Source: Pelomonas sp. Root1237 (lineage in GTDB: Bacteria; Pseudomonadota; Gammaproteobacteria; Burkholderiales; Burkholderiaceae_C). From it: 64,000 nt of DNA. The first letter of the stretch is position 1. Every line of letters begins with the position of its first letter. Positions 53,949-64,000 of the stretch are shown piece by piece. The DNA lies in contig NZ_LMDK01000017.1 of the NCBI RefSeq assembly GCF_001425055.1, positions 124,001 to 188,000 on the forward strand. The letters are read 5' to 3'. A program made the translations under genes and the position numbers. A model generated the notes under the pieces. The model was not told the origin of the DNA. It saw only the letters and a list, made by a program, of their open reading frames with translations, and made no database searches.

Positions 53949-54575
53949 TCAATAGACGGGATCCGGCAGCTTTTCCTTGGCCACGACGCGCTGCGTTGCC
54001 GCCCGCTCGAACACCCGCTTCAGATAGGCGCCCAAAGCCGGCCGCGTCTTGGCCGGGTTGGCCTGCATGCGCGTCCAGCGGCACAGCATGAAGGCCAGCG
54101 GGTCGATGGCCGTGAATTGGTCACCCAGGAACCAGTCGCCGCCATGGCGGGCCAGCTCGGCGTCCATCTGGTCCAGCATGGGCGCGATCTGCGCCTCGGC
54201 ACGGGCCTTCACCTCGTCGGCGTTGGCGGCCATGCGGTCGGGGTAGAAATAGTGGATCAGCATGGCCTGCAGCGTGTTGGTCAGCCAGACCATCCACTTG
54301 TAGTACTGGGCCCGCTCGGCGGTGCCGGGCGCTGGCGCAAAGCCGGCGTGGCAGTCGGCCAGATGCATCAGGATGGCGGCCGTCTCGTAGAGCACGAGAT
54401 CACCGTCGACCAGCACGGGGATCACGCCGTTCGGGTTGAGCTTCAGATAGGCCGGCGACTTGTGCTCGTTGTTGGCACGGTCCACCTGGCGCAGCGTGTA
54501 GGGAATGCCCATTTCCTCGAGCAGGAGATGGGGCGCGAAGCTCGCGTTGCTGGGGTAGTAAAACAGTTCGATCAT
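53949..54575 (-). CDS. Glutathione S-transferase family protein
   Basis: A 208-residue GST. The N-terminal thioredoxin-like half starts MIELFYYPSNASFAPHLLLE and has the cis-Pro motif GVIPVLVDGD and glutathione-contacting YETAAILMHLAD; the C-terminal helical half contains FLGDQFTAIDPLAFML. The product may be a Ser- or Tyr-type GST; the substrate is unknown. Convergent with the ABC permease, whose stop it nearly touches. Confidence 0.9.
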   Translation of the reverse strand: MIELFYYPSNASFAPHLLLEEMGIPYTLRQVDRANNEHKSPAYLKLNPNGVIPVLVDGDLVLYETAAILMHLADCHAGFAPAPGTAERAQYYKWMVWLTNTLQAMLIHYFYPDRMAANADEVKARAEAQIAPMLDQMDAELARHGGDWFLGDQFTAIDPLAFMLCRWTRMQANPAKTRPALGAYLKRVFERAATQRVVAKEKLPDPVY

Positions 54576-54695
54576 GGCGGTGCGACAGGCTGGGAACAGG
54601 AAGCGGTGAACTTTACGTGGCCGCAATGCCACCGCAGTGCACCCGCGCGACGCTGACGGCGTTGGCAATCCACCCCTGACTTCGGGTTGAAGACG

Positions 54696-55328
54696 ATGAA
54701 GACTCTGCTCCATTCCTCTGCTGCGGCCCTGCTGGCGCTGACCGCTGTTCTGGCCGCACCGGCCGCCCACGCCGACGTGCGCGTTCGCGCCAACATCGGC
54801 ATGGTGTTCGACAACCGCTACCACCACGACCACTACTACCCCGCGCCCGGCTATGTGGCACCCCACGTGCCCTACGGCTCGGTCATGATCGGCGCCGGCC
54901 CGGGGCGCTACTGGTTCCACGGCGGCGTCTGGTACCAGCCCTATGGCCCGCGCTACCGCGTCGTGCTGCCACCGGTCGGCGTGGTCATTCCGCTGCTGCC
55001 ACCGGCCTATGTCACGCTGACGCTGAGCGGCCTGCCCTACTACTACGCCAACGGCGTCTACTACCGGCCGGTGCCGGAAGGCTACGTCGTCACGACACCG
55101 CCGCCCGAAGCCGCCACGGCCCAGGTGATGCCGGCACCTGCGGCCCCGGCGCCGAGGCCCGAACCCATCGTCTATCCGCGCAACGGCCAGTCGCCCGAGC
55201 AACTGGAGAACGACCGCCGCGACTGCAACCGCTGGGCGACGACTCAGCCGAACGCGCAGGCCGACAGCAGCGTGTTCAACCGCGCCATCGAAGCCTGCAT
55301 GGACGGCCGCGGCTACACGATGAAGTAA
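54696..55328 (+). CDS. Exported Tyr/Pro-rich protein (DUF6515-like)
   Basis: A 210-residue exported protein. Signal peptide through APAAHA, then a Tyr/His/Pro-rich part (RYHHDHYYPAPGYV) and a small beta module typical of DUF6515-like proteins (LPPAYVTLTLSGLPYYYANG, VYYRPVPEGYVV). A C-terminal domain has two Cys (RRDCNRWA, EACMDGRGY). ATG at 54696 is used; a TTG at 54687 adds three residues. Likely periplasmic or outer-surface; function unknown. Confidence 0.75.
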   Translation: MKTLLHSSAAALLALTAVLAAPAAHADVRVRANIGMVFDNRYHHDHYYPAPGYVAPHVPYGSVMIGAGPGRYWFHGGVWYQPYGPRYRVVLPPVGVVIPLLPPAYVTLTLSGLPYYYANGVYYRPVPEGYVVTTPPPEAATAQVMPAPAAPAPRPEPIVYPRNGQSPEQLENDRRDCNRWATTQPNAQADSSVFNRAIEACMDGRGYTMK

Positions 55329-55338
55329 CGCCTCTCTG

Positions 55339-55435
55339 GGGCCGAGCGCCGGGCCGCTCCCAAGCCGGCCCGTCAGGCGATGTGCTCGCGGCTCAACGCC
55401 GCGAGCATCGCCGTCCCCTAGGGGGACCGACCAGG
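55339..55435. repeat. Dispersed GC-rich intergenic repeat, copy B
   Basis: It begins GGGCCGAGCGCCGGGCCGCTCCC, with A/GAGCCGGCCCG as in copy C, then a different middle holding an inverted repeat (GATGTGCTCGCGG / CCGCGAGCATCG) and a closing CCCCTAGGGGG. It separates the DUF6515-like gene from the convergent xdhC-like gene. Confidence 0.6.
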
Positions 55436-56416
55436 CGCGTCCGCGTTCAGCGAGACGCGACTGGGCGAGGGGCGCCCGTACCTCACGGCGGTCATCTCCG
55501 CCAGGATGCTGAGCGCAATCTCCGGCGGCGTGCGCGCACCGATGTCCAGGCCGACGGGGCCATGCAGGCGATCCAGCTCCGCATCGGTCAGCCCGAAATG
55601 CTCGCCCAGCCGCGCACGGCGCTTGGCCTGGTTGACGCGCGAGCCGATGGCGCCCACATAGAAGGCCGCGCCCTTGAGCGCCTCCATCAGCGCGAGGTCG
55701 TCCAGCTTGGGGTCGTGCGTCAACGCCACGATGGCCGTGGCGCCATCGGGCTTGAAGGCGATGACGACGTCATCGGGCATGTCGCGCGTCAACGTGACGC
55801 CAGGGATGGCGAAACCATCGGCGTACTCGGCGCGCGGGTCGCAGACGGTGACGCCATAGCCCAGTGCCAGCGCCATCTGGGCGAGGTAGTCGGTCATCTG
55901 GCCGGCGCCGATGACGAGCAAGCGCCATTGCGGGCCATGGTGGCTGACGAGCTGGGTGTCGGTCAGCGTCAAGGTGTCGGCACCCGGCTCGGCGTCGGCC
56001 AGCGTGGCGATGCCGGTTGCCAGGTCCAGCGTGCGGCGCACGCGCTCGCCGCGCTCCAGCCGTGCCAGCAACGCGTCGACACCCGACTGCGGCCCCAGTG
56101 GCTCCAGCATCAGCTCCAGCGTGCCGCCGCAGGGCAGGCCGAAGCGGCGCGCCTCCTCGGCGCCAACGCCGTAACGCAACGGCGTCGGCCGGGCCAACTT
56201 CAAGCTGCCCGCACGCAATTGGGCGACCAGGTCGTCCTCGATGCAACCGCCGGACACCGAGCCGGCGATCAGCCCGTCGTCGCGAACGGCCACCAGCGAC
56301 CCGACCGGCCGCGGCGCCGAGCCCCAAGTGCGCGTGATCGTGCCCAGCACGACGCCACGTGCCTCGGCCCGCCACGCGGCGGCCGTGCGCAAAACGCTGA
56401 GATCGAGGTTGTCCAT
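55418..56416 (-). CDS. XdhC/CoxI-family molybdoenzyme maturation protein
   Basis: A 332-residue accessory protein that binds and sulfurates molybdenum cofactor for hydroxylases. The N-terminal XdhC domain carries VLGTITRTWGSAPRPVGS and SVSGGCIEDDL, with a Cys pair (GGC, LPCGG). The C-terminal Rossmann domain has LLVIGAGQMTDYLAQMA and VGAIGSR. Its location among two molybdenum hydroxylase clusters supports a role in their maturation. The last ~16 codons overlap the end of repeat copy B. Confidence 0.9.
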   Translation of the reverse strand: MDNLDLSVLRTAAAWRAEARGVVLGTITRTWGSAPRPVGSLVAVRDDGLIAGSVSGGCIEDDLVAQLRAGSLKLARPTPLRYGVGAEEARRFGLPCGGTLELMLEPLGPQSGVDALLARLERGERVRRTLDLATGIATLADAEPGADTLTLTDTQLVSHHGPQWRLLVIGAGQMTDYLAQMALALGYGVTVCDPRAEYADGFAIPGVTLTRDMPDDVVIAFKPDGATAIVALTHDPKLDDLALMEALKGAAFYVGAIGSRVNQAKRRARLGEHFGLTDAELDRLHGPVGLDIGARTPPEIALSILAEMTAVRYGRPSPSRVSLNADAPGRSP

Positions 56417-56535
56417 GTCTTGTCGGTGAGGTCAGCCGCCACCATACCGCGAGCGGCGCCAGCTTGCAGCGACCATGACGTGCGGCCACACACGGGCCGC
56501 TTCCTACACTGGCCAACCCTCGTTGAAAGTCCCTC

Positions 56536-57027
56536 ATGAAGAAAGCCTTTCTCGCCACCCTCCTCTTTGCCAGTTTGGCCAGCCTGGCCGGCTCGGCCCT
56601 CCCCCAGCTGCCGGTCCAGGCCCAGCCCGACCACGCCAAGCTGCTGGCCAGCAGCGACCCCAAGCTCGCGGCCAACAAGCGCCTGGTTTACAACTTCTGG
56701 CGCGAAGTCTTCGAGGGCGGGCACATGGAGCTGGCGGACCGCTACCTGGCCGAGTCCTATATCCAGCACAACCCGGAGGTGCCGACCGGGCGCGCCGGCT
56801 TTGTCGACGTGTTCTCCAAGGTCGCCACACCCAAGCCCATCGAGGCCCGCGTCAAGGCGCCGCTGGTTGCCATCGTGGCCGAGCGCGATCTGGTGATCCT
56901 CAGCTTCGTCAGCGAGCTGCCCGACCCCAAGGACGCCACCAAGACCTACACGACCACCTGGTTCGACATGTTCCGCATCGAGAACGGCAAGATCGCCGAG
57001 CACTGGGACCCCGACACCAAGCACTGA
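56536..57027 (+). CDS. Exported SnoaL/NTF2-like protein
   Basis: A 163-residue protein with a signal peptide ([21 protein letters not shown]) and a cone-shaped NTF2-like fold ([36 protein letters not shown], and the C-terminal [17 protein letters not shown]). Family members act as ester cyclases, isomerases or binding proteins. The export signal points to a periplasmic role. It precedes the molybdenum hydroxylase genes by 116 bases; a link is possible but not shown. Confidence 0.8.
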   Translation: MKKAFLATLLFASLASLAGSALPQLPVQAQPDHAKLLASSDPKLAANKRLVYNFWREVFEGGHMELADRYLAESYIQHNPEVPTGRAGFVDVFSKVATPKPIEARVKAPLVAIVAERDLVILSFVSELPDPKDATKTYTTTWFDMFRIENGKIAEHWDPDTKH

Positions 57028-57143
57028 CACCCGCCGGGCAGCTGACTGCCCATCTATAGGGGTTTGCGCAGCCCCTGCCTGCCCGACGGCAGGCGACGAT
57101 AGCCTCGCGACGGCCACCCAGGCCGCACCGAGGAGACATCGAG

Positions 57144-57620
57144 ATGGGCATTCCTATCAAGCTGGCAATAAACGGGCGGACGGTGAGCCGCGAGGTCGCG
57201 CCCGACCAGTTGCTGGTGCAATTTCTGCGCGAAGACCTGGCACTGACCGGCACCCATGTCGGCTGCGACACCGCGCAATGCGGCGCCTGCACCGTCCACT
57301 TGAACGGCCGGGCGGTGAAGTCCTGCAGCATGCTGGCCGTGCAGGCCGACGGCGCGGCGGTAACCACCATCGAAGGCCTGACTGGCGCCGACGGCGTCTT
57401 GCATCCCATGCAGGCCGCTTTCAAGGAATGCCACGGTCTGCAATGCGGCTTCTGTACGCCGGGCATGGTCATGAGCGCCATCGATCTCGTGCAGCACCAC
57501 GACTGTTCCAGCGAGACCGCCATCCGCGAGGGGCTGGAGGGCAATCTCTGCCGCTGCACGGGCTATCAGAACATCGTGCGCGCCGTGCAGGTCGGTGCCC
57601 AAGCCATGAAGGGAGCCTGA
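57144..57620 (+). CDS. Molybdenum hydroxylase small subunit, 2Fe-2S (CoxS-like)
   Basis: A 158-residue iron-sulfur subunit passing electrons from the molybdenum site to FAD. The plant-type cluster ligands are CDTAQCGAC and a distal Cys (KSC); the second cluster has CGFCTPGM and LCRCTGY. AGGAG is eight bases upstream of ATG. First gene in S-L-M order, with two bases before the large subunit gene. Confidence 0.93.
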   Translation: MGIPIKLAINGRTVSREVAPDQLLVQFLREDLALTGTHVGCDTAQCGACTVHLNGRAVKSCSMLAVQADGAAVTTIEGLTGADGVLHPMQAAFKECHGLQCGFCTPGMVMSAIDLVQHHDCSSETAIREGLEGNLCRCTGYQNIVRAVQVGAQAMKGA

Positions 57621-57622
57621 CC

Positions 57623-59980
<2,358 letters not shown>

Positions 59981-59990
59981 GGAGATGACG

Positions 59991-60761
59991 ATGAACTACC
60001 AAGCCGCATCCTCCGTCGCCGCCGCCCGCCTGGGCGCGGAAGACAAATTCCTGGCCGGTGGCCAGTCCCTGCTCGGCGCCATCAAGCTCGGCCTGGCCGC
60101 GCCCGCAGGCCTGGTCGACGTGCGCCGCCTGCCCGAGTTGCAGGGCATCACGGTCGATGCCAAGACCGTGCGCATCGGCGCCGCGACGACGCACGCGACG
60201 GTCGCCGCCTCAAGCGACGTGCAGCGCGCCATCCCCGCGCTGGCCGACCTGGCCGGCCGCATCGGCGACCGCCAGGTGCGCAACGTCGGCACGCTGGGCG
60301 GCAGCCTGGCCAACAACGACCCCGCCGCCTGCTACCCGGCCGCCGTACTGGGCTTGGGCGCCACCATCCACACCAGCAGCCGCCAGATCGCCGCCGACGA
60401 CTTCTTCCAGGGCCTGTTCACGACGGCGCTGCAGGACGGCGAGCTGATCACCGCGGTCAGCTTCCCCATCCCGAAGGCGGCCGCCTGGCAGAAGTTCAAG
60501 CAGCCGGCCTCGCGCTTCTCGCTGGTGGGCGTGTTCGTGGCGCGCCTGGACGGCGGCGTGCGCGTGGCGGTCACCGGCGCTGGGCCGGGTGTGTTCCGCT
60601 GCAGCGAGCTGGAGACGGCGCTCGGCCGCGACTGGAGCGCGGCCGCGGCACGTGCGGTCAAGGTCAGCGCCGATGGGCTGAACAGCGATCTGCACGGCAC
60701 GGCGGCCTATCGTGCGGCGCTGATCCCGGAGCTGGCCGCGCGGGCCATCGCAGCGGCTTAG
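59991..60761 (+). CDS. Molybdenum hydroxylase FAD subunit (CoxM-like)
   Basis: A 256-residue FAD-binding subunit that passes electrons to the acceptor. FAD motifs are KFLAGGQSLL and RNVGTLGGSLANNDP. I use ATG 59991 because the GAGGAG site sits six bases ahead of it, while the ATG at 59985 directly abuts the site. It is about 25 residues shorter at the N-terminus than usual CoxM, consistent with a compact form. The stop overlaps the convergent esterase-like stop by three bases. Confidence 0.9.
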   Translation: MNYQAASSVAAARLGAEDKFLAGGQSLLGAIKLGLAAPAGLVDVRRLPELQGITVDAKTVRIGAATTHATVAASSDVQRAIPALADLAGRIGDRQVRNVGTLGGSLANNDPAACYPAAVLGLGATIHTSSRQIAADDFFQGLFTTALQDGELITAVSFPIPKAAAWQKFKQPASRFSLVGVFVARLDGGVRVAVTGAGPGVFRCSELETALGRDWSAAAARAVKVSADGLNSDLHGTAAYRAALIPELAARAIAAA

Positions 60762-61426
60762 CTCGCGGTCTTTTCGCTCTCCTGCGCCGCCACCACCGCC
60801 TCGCGCCACAGCCGCGAGGGAATGAAGGTGCGCAACTGCTCCATGGCCTTGTCGATCAGGGCCGGGTGCAGGCCATGGTCGAGATGGGGCAGCAGATCGG
60901 CCGTCACATCGGCACCGAGGTCGACCAGGGACTGGGCTGCGTCCACCAGGTGGCGGTAGGGGAAGCGCTGGTCCGCCAGCCCATGCAGCAGGTGCACGCA
61001 GACGTCCTGCGGCGCATGCTCCGGCCGGGCCAGGTAGCCGCCGGCAAAGGCCAGCACGCGGCCGACGAGTTCGGGTTCGGCCTGCACGGCCTCCAGCGCC
61101 AGCAAAGCGCCGTCGCCAACACCGGCCAGCGCAACGCGCTGCCAGGGAAGATCCAGTTTGCGGGCCTCCAGGCGCAGGCGCTCGATCAGATGGGGCAGCG
61201 CGGCGCTGACGCCCTCGGCGCCGGGCGCAGCGTCCAGCCACCAGCGGCAGCGGCCCTCGGCGTCGCGCAGGGGCGGGTGCAGATTGAGCGTCAGCGCGTT
61301 GGGATATTGGGCATGCAGGGCCGCGGCCAGCGGTGCGAGGGTGTCGGGGCCATCGGGGGCGATGCCGCTGTCAGGGAGCAGGGCGAACAGCAGGCCGGGC
61401 GCTGTTGCATCTTGAGGGAGGCTCAT
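60758..61426 (-). CDS. YpfH-like alpha/beta-hydrolase missing the nucleophile serine
   Basis: A 222-residue member of the carboxylesterase/phospholipase (YpfH-like) group by length and layout (LPDSGIAPDGPDTLAPLAAA, VCVHLLHGLADQRFP, and DHGLHPAL near the end). The Asp and His positions of the triad are present, but the nucleophile elbow reads AGVGDGALLAL where GFSQG is expected, so the catalytic Ser is Gly. It may therefore be a non-enzymatic relative. Single gene between the two hydroxylase clusters and convergent with the FAD subunit gene. Confidence 0.75.
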   Translation of the reverse strand: MSLPQDATAPGLLFALLPDSGIAPDGPDTLAPLAAALHAQYPNALTLNLHPPLRDAEGRCRWWLDAAPGAEGVSAALPHLIERLRLEARKLDLPWQRVALAGVGDGALLALEAVQAEPELVGRVLAFAGGYLARPEHAPQDVCVHLLHGLADQRFPYRHLVDAAQSLVDLGADVTADLLPHLDHGLHPALIDKAMEQLRTFIPSRLWREAVVAAQESEKTAS

Positions 61427-61498
61427 GACGCCATTTTCGGTCCTGCCCGCTATCCTGCGCTGCTGTTTTGATGTTTCGCCCCACCCGGGCCCGCCTTG

Positions 61499-61969
61499 AT
61501 GGAACTGAAAGTAAACGGCCAGGCCATGACGCTGCCAGGCATCGCCAGCGACCCGGCGATGCCGCTGCTGTGGGCGCTACGCGACGGCCTGAACCTGACC
61601 GGCACCAAGTTCGGCTGCGGCATCGCCGCCTGCGGCGCCTGCACGGTGCATGTCGACGGCGCAGCAACGCGTTCCTGCGTGACGCCGGTGGGCGCTGTGG
61701 CGGGCAAGTCCATCACGACCATCGAAGGCCTCGCAGGCAAAGACCATCCCCATGCATTGCAGCTCGCCTGGCTGGCCGAGCAGGTGCCGCAATGCGGCTA
61801 CTGCCAGAGCGGCATGCTGATGGCCGCCGCGGCGCTGCTGGCCAAGAACCAGGCCCCCAGCGACGCCGACATCGACGCGGCGATGACCAACCTCTGCCGC
61901 TGCGGCACCTACCCGCGCGTGCGCGCCGCGATCAAGCAAGCGGCCAGACAGATGAAGGCCAAGCCATGA
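61499..61969 (+). CDS. 2Fe-2S subunit of an isoquinoline/aldehyde oxidoreductase (IorA-like)
   Basis: A 156-residue iron-sulfur subunit. Cluster ligands are CGIAACGAC and RSC, then CGYCQSGM and LCRCGTY. It belongs to the two-subunit, FAD-less group that works with cytochromes in the periplasm. ATG at 61499 is used; a TTG three bases earlier is possible. Separated from its large subunit gene by a repeat element (61972-62133) rather than directly coupled. Confidence 0.9.
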   Translation: MELKVNGQAMTLPGIASDPAMPLLWALRDGLNLTGTKFGCGIAACGACTVHVDGAATRSCVTPVGAVAGKSITTIEGLAGKDHPHALQLAWLAEQVPQCGYCQSGMLMAAAALLAKNQAPSDADIDAAMTNLCRCGTYPRVRAAIKQAARQMKAKP

Positions 61970-61971
61970 GG

Positions 61972-62133
61972 CGGGCCGAGCGCAGGGCCGCTCCCGAGCC
62001 GGCCCGCATCCCCTCGGGGGCTGAGGCCCGACTTCGCCAGCCCGGTGGGCTGGCGATGCCTGCCGAAGAGCTGCGGCACCGACCGCAGCGCGGCCTGCAA
62101 GGCCGACCGATGTACCCATCGGGCGAGGGGCCG
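61972..62133. repeat. Dispersed GC-rich intergenic repeat, copy C (longest)
   Basis: It begins GGGCCGAGCGCAGGGCCGCT and closes with GGGCGAGGGGCC. Inside are an inverted repeat (TTCGCCAGCCC / GGGCTGGCGA) and a second one around 62085-62100. It fills the gap between the IorA-like and IorB-like genes. Shares ends with copies at 51994 and 55339, with a variable middle. Confidence 0.65.
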
Positions 62134-62135
62134 AC

Positions 62136-64000
62136 ATGAAGCGACGGACGCTGCTCTTGACCGGGGCTGGCGCGTTGGGGGCGCTGATCGTCGGCTGGGG
62201 CTTCATGCCGCCACGCTCACGCCTGGGCAACGCCCACACGCTGCCGCCGGTCAACGGCGAGGTCGGGCTGAATGGCTGGATCAAGATCGCCGCCGATGGC
62301 ACTGTGCTGCTGGCCATGAACCGCAGCGAGATGGGCCAGGGCGTGCATACCGCACTGGCGCAGCTGGTGGCCGAAGAGCTCGACGTGCCGCTGCACACGG
62401 TGCGCCTGACGCCAGCCGGCCATGACGCCATCTACGGCAATATCGCCACCTCCCTGGGCAATATCCCTTTCGGTCCACGCGACCACGAGCGCCGCGCCTT
62501 CAGGTTCTCGTCCTGGGTCACGGCCAAGGTCGCTCGCGAGCTCGGGCTGAACCTGACAGGTGGCTCCTCGACCGTCGCCGACGCCTGGGATGCACTGCGC
62601 CTGGCGGCCGCCACGGCGCGCGCCCAGTTGCTGGGCGCCGCGGCGCTGAAGCACAAGCTGCCGGTGGCCGAGCTGTCGGTCAAGGCCGGCGTCATCCACC
62701 ATGCAAGCGGCGCGCTCAGCCACTATGGCGAGCTCGCCACCCAGGCGGCGCTGACACCGCCTGGCGACGTGGCGCTGAAGCCGCGCAGCCAGTGGACGCA
62801 GATCGGCCAGGCCCTGCCGCGCCTGGACCTGGCCGCCAAGGTGGACGGCAGTGCGCGCTTCGGCCTGGACGTGCGCGAGCATGGTCAGGTCTTCGCCACC
62901 ATTCGCCACTGCCCCATGCTGGGCGGCGGCCTGGGGCCGGCCAACGTCGACGCGGTGCGCGCGCGGCCCGGCGTGCTGCGCGTCGTGGCCCTCGGCCCCA
63001 TCGCGGGCTCCACGGCGGCCTATGCCGTCGTCGCCCGCACCACTTGGCATGCCTTGGAGGCCGCCAAGGCGCTGGACGTGCAATGGCAGCCGCCGCCGAA
63101 CGGCAGGCTGGATTCCAGGGCCATCCTCGCGTCGCTGGAGAGTGAGGCGCGCCGCGCCCACGAAGCCGGCGATGGCTTCGCCTTCCTGAAGCAGGGTGAT
63201 GTGAAAGCCGCGTTGGCCGGGGCCGCGACGAAACTGGAGGCTATCTACAGCGCGCCTCATCTCGCTCACGCCACCATGGAGCCGATGAATTGCACGGTCC
63301 AAGTGCTGGACGGCCACGTCAGCGTCTGGGCGCCGACCCAGGTGCCGGGCTTTGCGCGCGACATCGCCGCGCGCGTGGCCGGCGTGACGCCGGAAGCGGT
63401 GACGGTGCACGTGACCTATCTCGGCGGCGGTTTCGGCCGGCGGCTGGAGGTGGACTTCATAGCCCAGGCCGTGCGCGTCGCGCTGGAGATGGGCGGGCTG
63501 CCGGTGCAGTTGGTCTGGTCGCGCGAGGAGGACATGACGCACGACTTCTATCGCCCCGCCGAGGTGGCCGTGCTGCAGGGCGGGCTGGACGCCCAAGGCC
63601 GCCCTGTGGCGCTGGCCATCACCAATGCCGCGGACGCCCTGCTGCCGCGCTGGGCCGAGCGCGTCATGCCCGGGCTGGCGCCGACGCTGGACGTGCTGAA
63701 CCGCAACGCCTTCCCCGATGGCCGCGCGCCGGCCGCCCTCTTCAAGCGCGGCGACGCGCCCGACAAGACGGCCTCCGAAGGATTCTTCGACCTGGCCTAT
63801 GCCATCGCCAACACGCGCGTCGCCCACCAGGCCACGCACAGCGGCGTGCCGGTCGGCATGTGGCGCGCCGTGGGTCATTCCCACCACGCCTTCTTCAAGG
63901 AAAGCTTCATCGACGAGATGGCCCACGCCGCCAAGGCCGATCCGGTGGCCTTTCGCCTGGCGCTGCTGGAGGGCCTGCCGCGCCACCAGGCCGTGCTGAA
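62136..64000 (+). CDS. Molybdopterin-binding subunit, IorB-like (C-terminus beyond window edge)
   Basis: At least 621 residues. The N-terminus KRRTLLLTGAGALGALIVGW is a twin-arginine-like export signal, as usual for FAD-less periplasmic hydroxylases. Domain features are ADGTVLLAMNRSEMGQGVHT, LGGGFGRRLEVDF, VWSREEDMTHDFYRP and VGMWRAVGHSHHAFFKESF, all typical of IorB-type subunits. The catalytic Glu region lies outside the window. It pairs with the 2Fe-2S subunit upstream and likely oxidises an aldehyde or N-heterocycle. Confidence 0.88.
   Translation, partial: MKRRTLLLTGAGALGALIVGWGFMPPRSRLGNAHTLPPVNGEVGLNGWIKIAADGTVLLAMNRSEMGQGVHTALAQLVAEELDVPLHTVRLTPAGHDAIYGNIATSLGNIPFGPRDHERRAFRFSSWVTAKVARELGLNLTGGSSTVADAWDALRLAAATARAQLLGAAALKHKLPVAELSVKAGVIHHASGALSHYGELATQAALTPPGDVALKPRSQWTQIGQALPRLDLAAKVDGSARFGLDVREHGQVFATIRHCPMLGGGLGPANVDAVRARPGVLRVVALGPIAGSTAAYAVVARTTWHALEAAKALDVQWQPPPNGRLDSRAILASLESEARRAHEAGDGFAFLKQGDVKAALAGAATKLEAIYSAPHLAHATMEPMNCTVQVLDGHVSVWAPTQVPGFARDIAARVAGVTPEAVTVHVTYLGGGFGRRLEVDFIAQAVRVALEMGGLPVQLVWSREEDMTHDFYRPAEVAVLQGGLDAQGRPVALAITNAADALLPRWAERVMPGLAPTLDVLNRNAFPDGRAPAALFKRGDAPDKTASEGFFDLAYAIANTRVAHQATHSGVPVGMWRAVGHSHHAFFKESFIDEMAHAAKADPVAFRLALLEGLPRHQAVL

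Overview
The window is high-GC DNA from a betaproteobacterium, most likely a Burkholderiales of the Roseateles/Pelomonas/Rubrivivax type. This is inferred from base composition, from the gene neighbourhoods (ytrA-ABC, hpf-ptsN-hprK, lptD-surA-rsmA, metX-metW, a PEP-CTERM protein) and from protein style; no rRNA or tRNA gene is present to confirm it.

Positions 1 to about 9750 form an accessory island. At the left edge a Tn7-like tnsA-tnsB pair reads out of the window. It is followed by a small helix-turn-helix gene, an unknown gene coupled to a histidine phosphatase, a four-gene ubiquitin-like conjugation operon (Ubl, E2-like, JAB/JAMM peptidase, E1-like) preceded by an XRE regulator and an ImmA/IrrE-type metallopeptidase, and an Abi_2/AbiF abortive-infection gene with a structured, terminator-ended RNA just upstream. 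Two 21-bp repeats ending in ACA at 9712-9754 could be the outer transposon end, which would make the defence genes transposon cargo.

From 9.8 kb onward the window is mostly core genome: a ytrA-type regulator with an ABC exporter; a diiron ferritin-like gene and a B12-binding MerR regulator; corA; hpf-ptsN-hprK; fur divergent from bamE-dapB-exbB-exbD; leuS-lptE-holA; a cupredoxin-like protein with a GGDEF/EAL protein; pncC, pgpA, thiL; maeB; a secreted barnase-like RNase with barstar; rsmA-surA-lptD; a PEP-CTERM protein, a LysR regulator and an M20 peptidase; a PDZ-like lipoprotein/MORN operon; and metW-metX under a SAM-II riboswitch.

The right end holds a chemoreceptor, a CecR/Ybh-like export operon, a GST, a surface-type protein and two molybdenum hydroxylase clusters: an S-L-M set with the AYRGAGR motif plus XdhC, and an IorA/IorB-like pair cut by the window edge.

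Non-coding structure is rich: two inverted-repeat elements sharing a core hairpin whose stem differs by compensatory changes, and three copies of a GC-rich intergenic repeat, one of which is read in frame as the N-terminus of an ABC ATPase.
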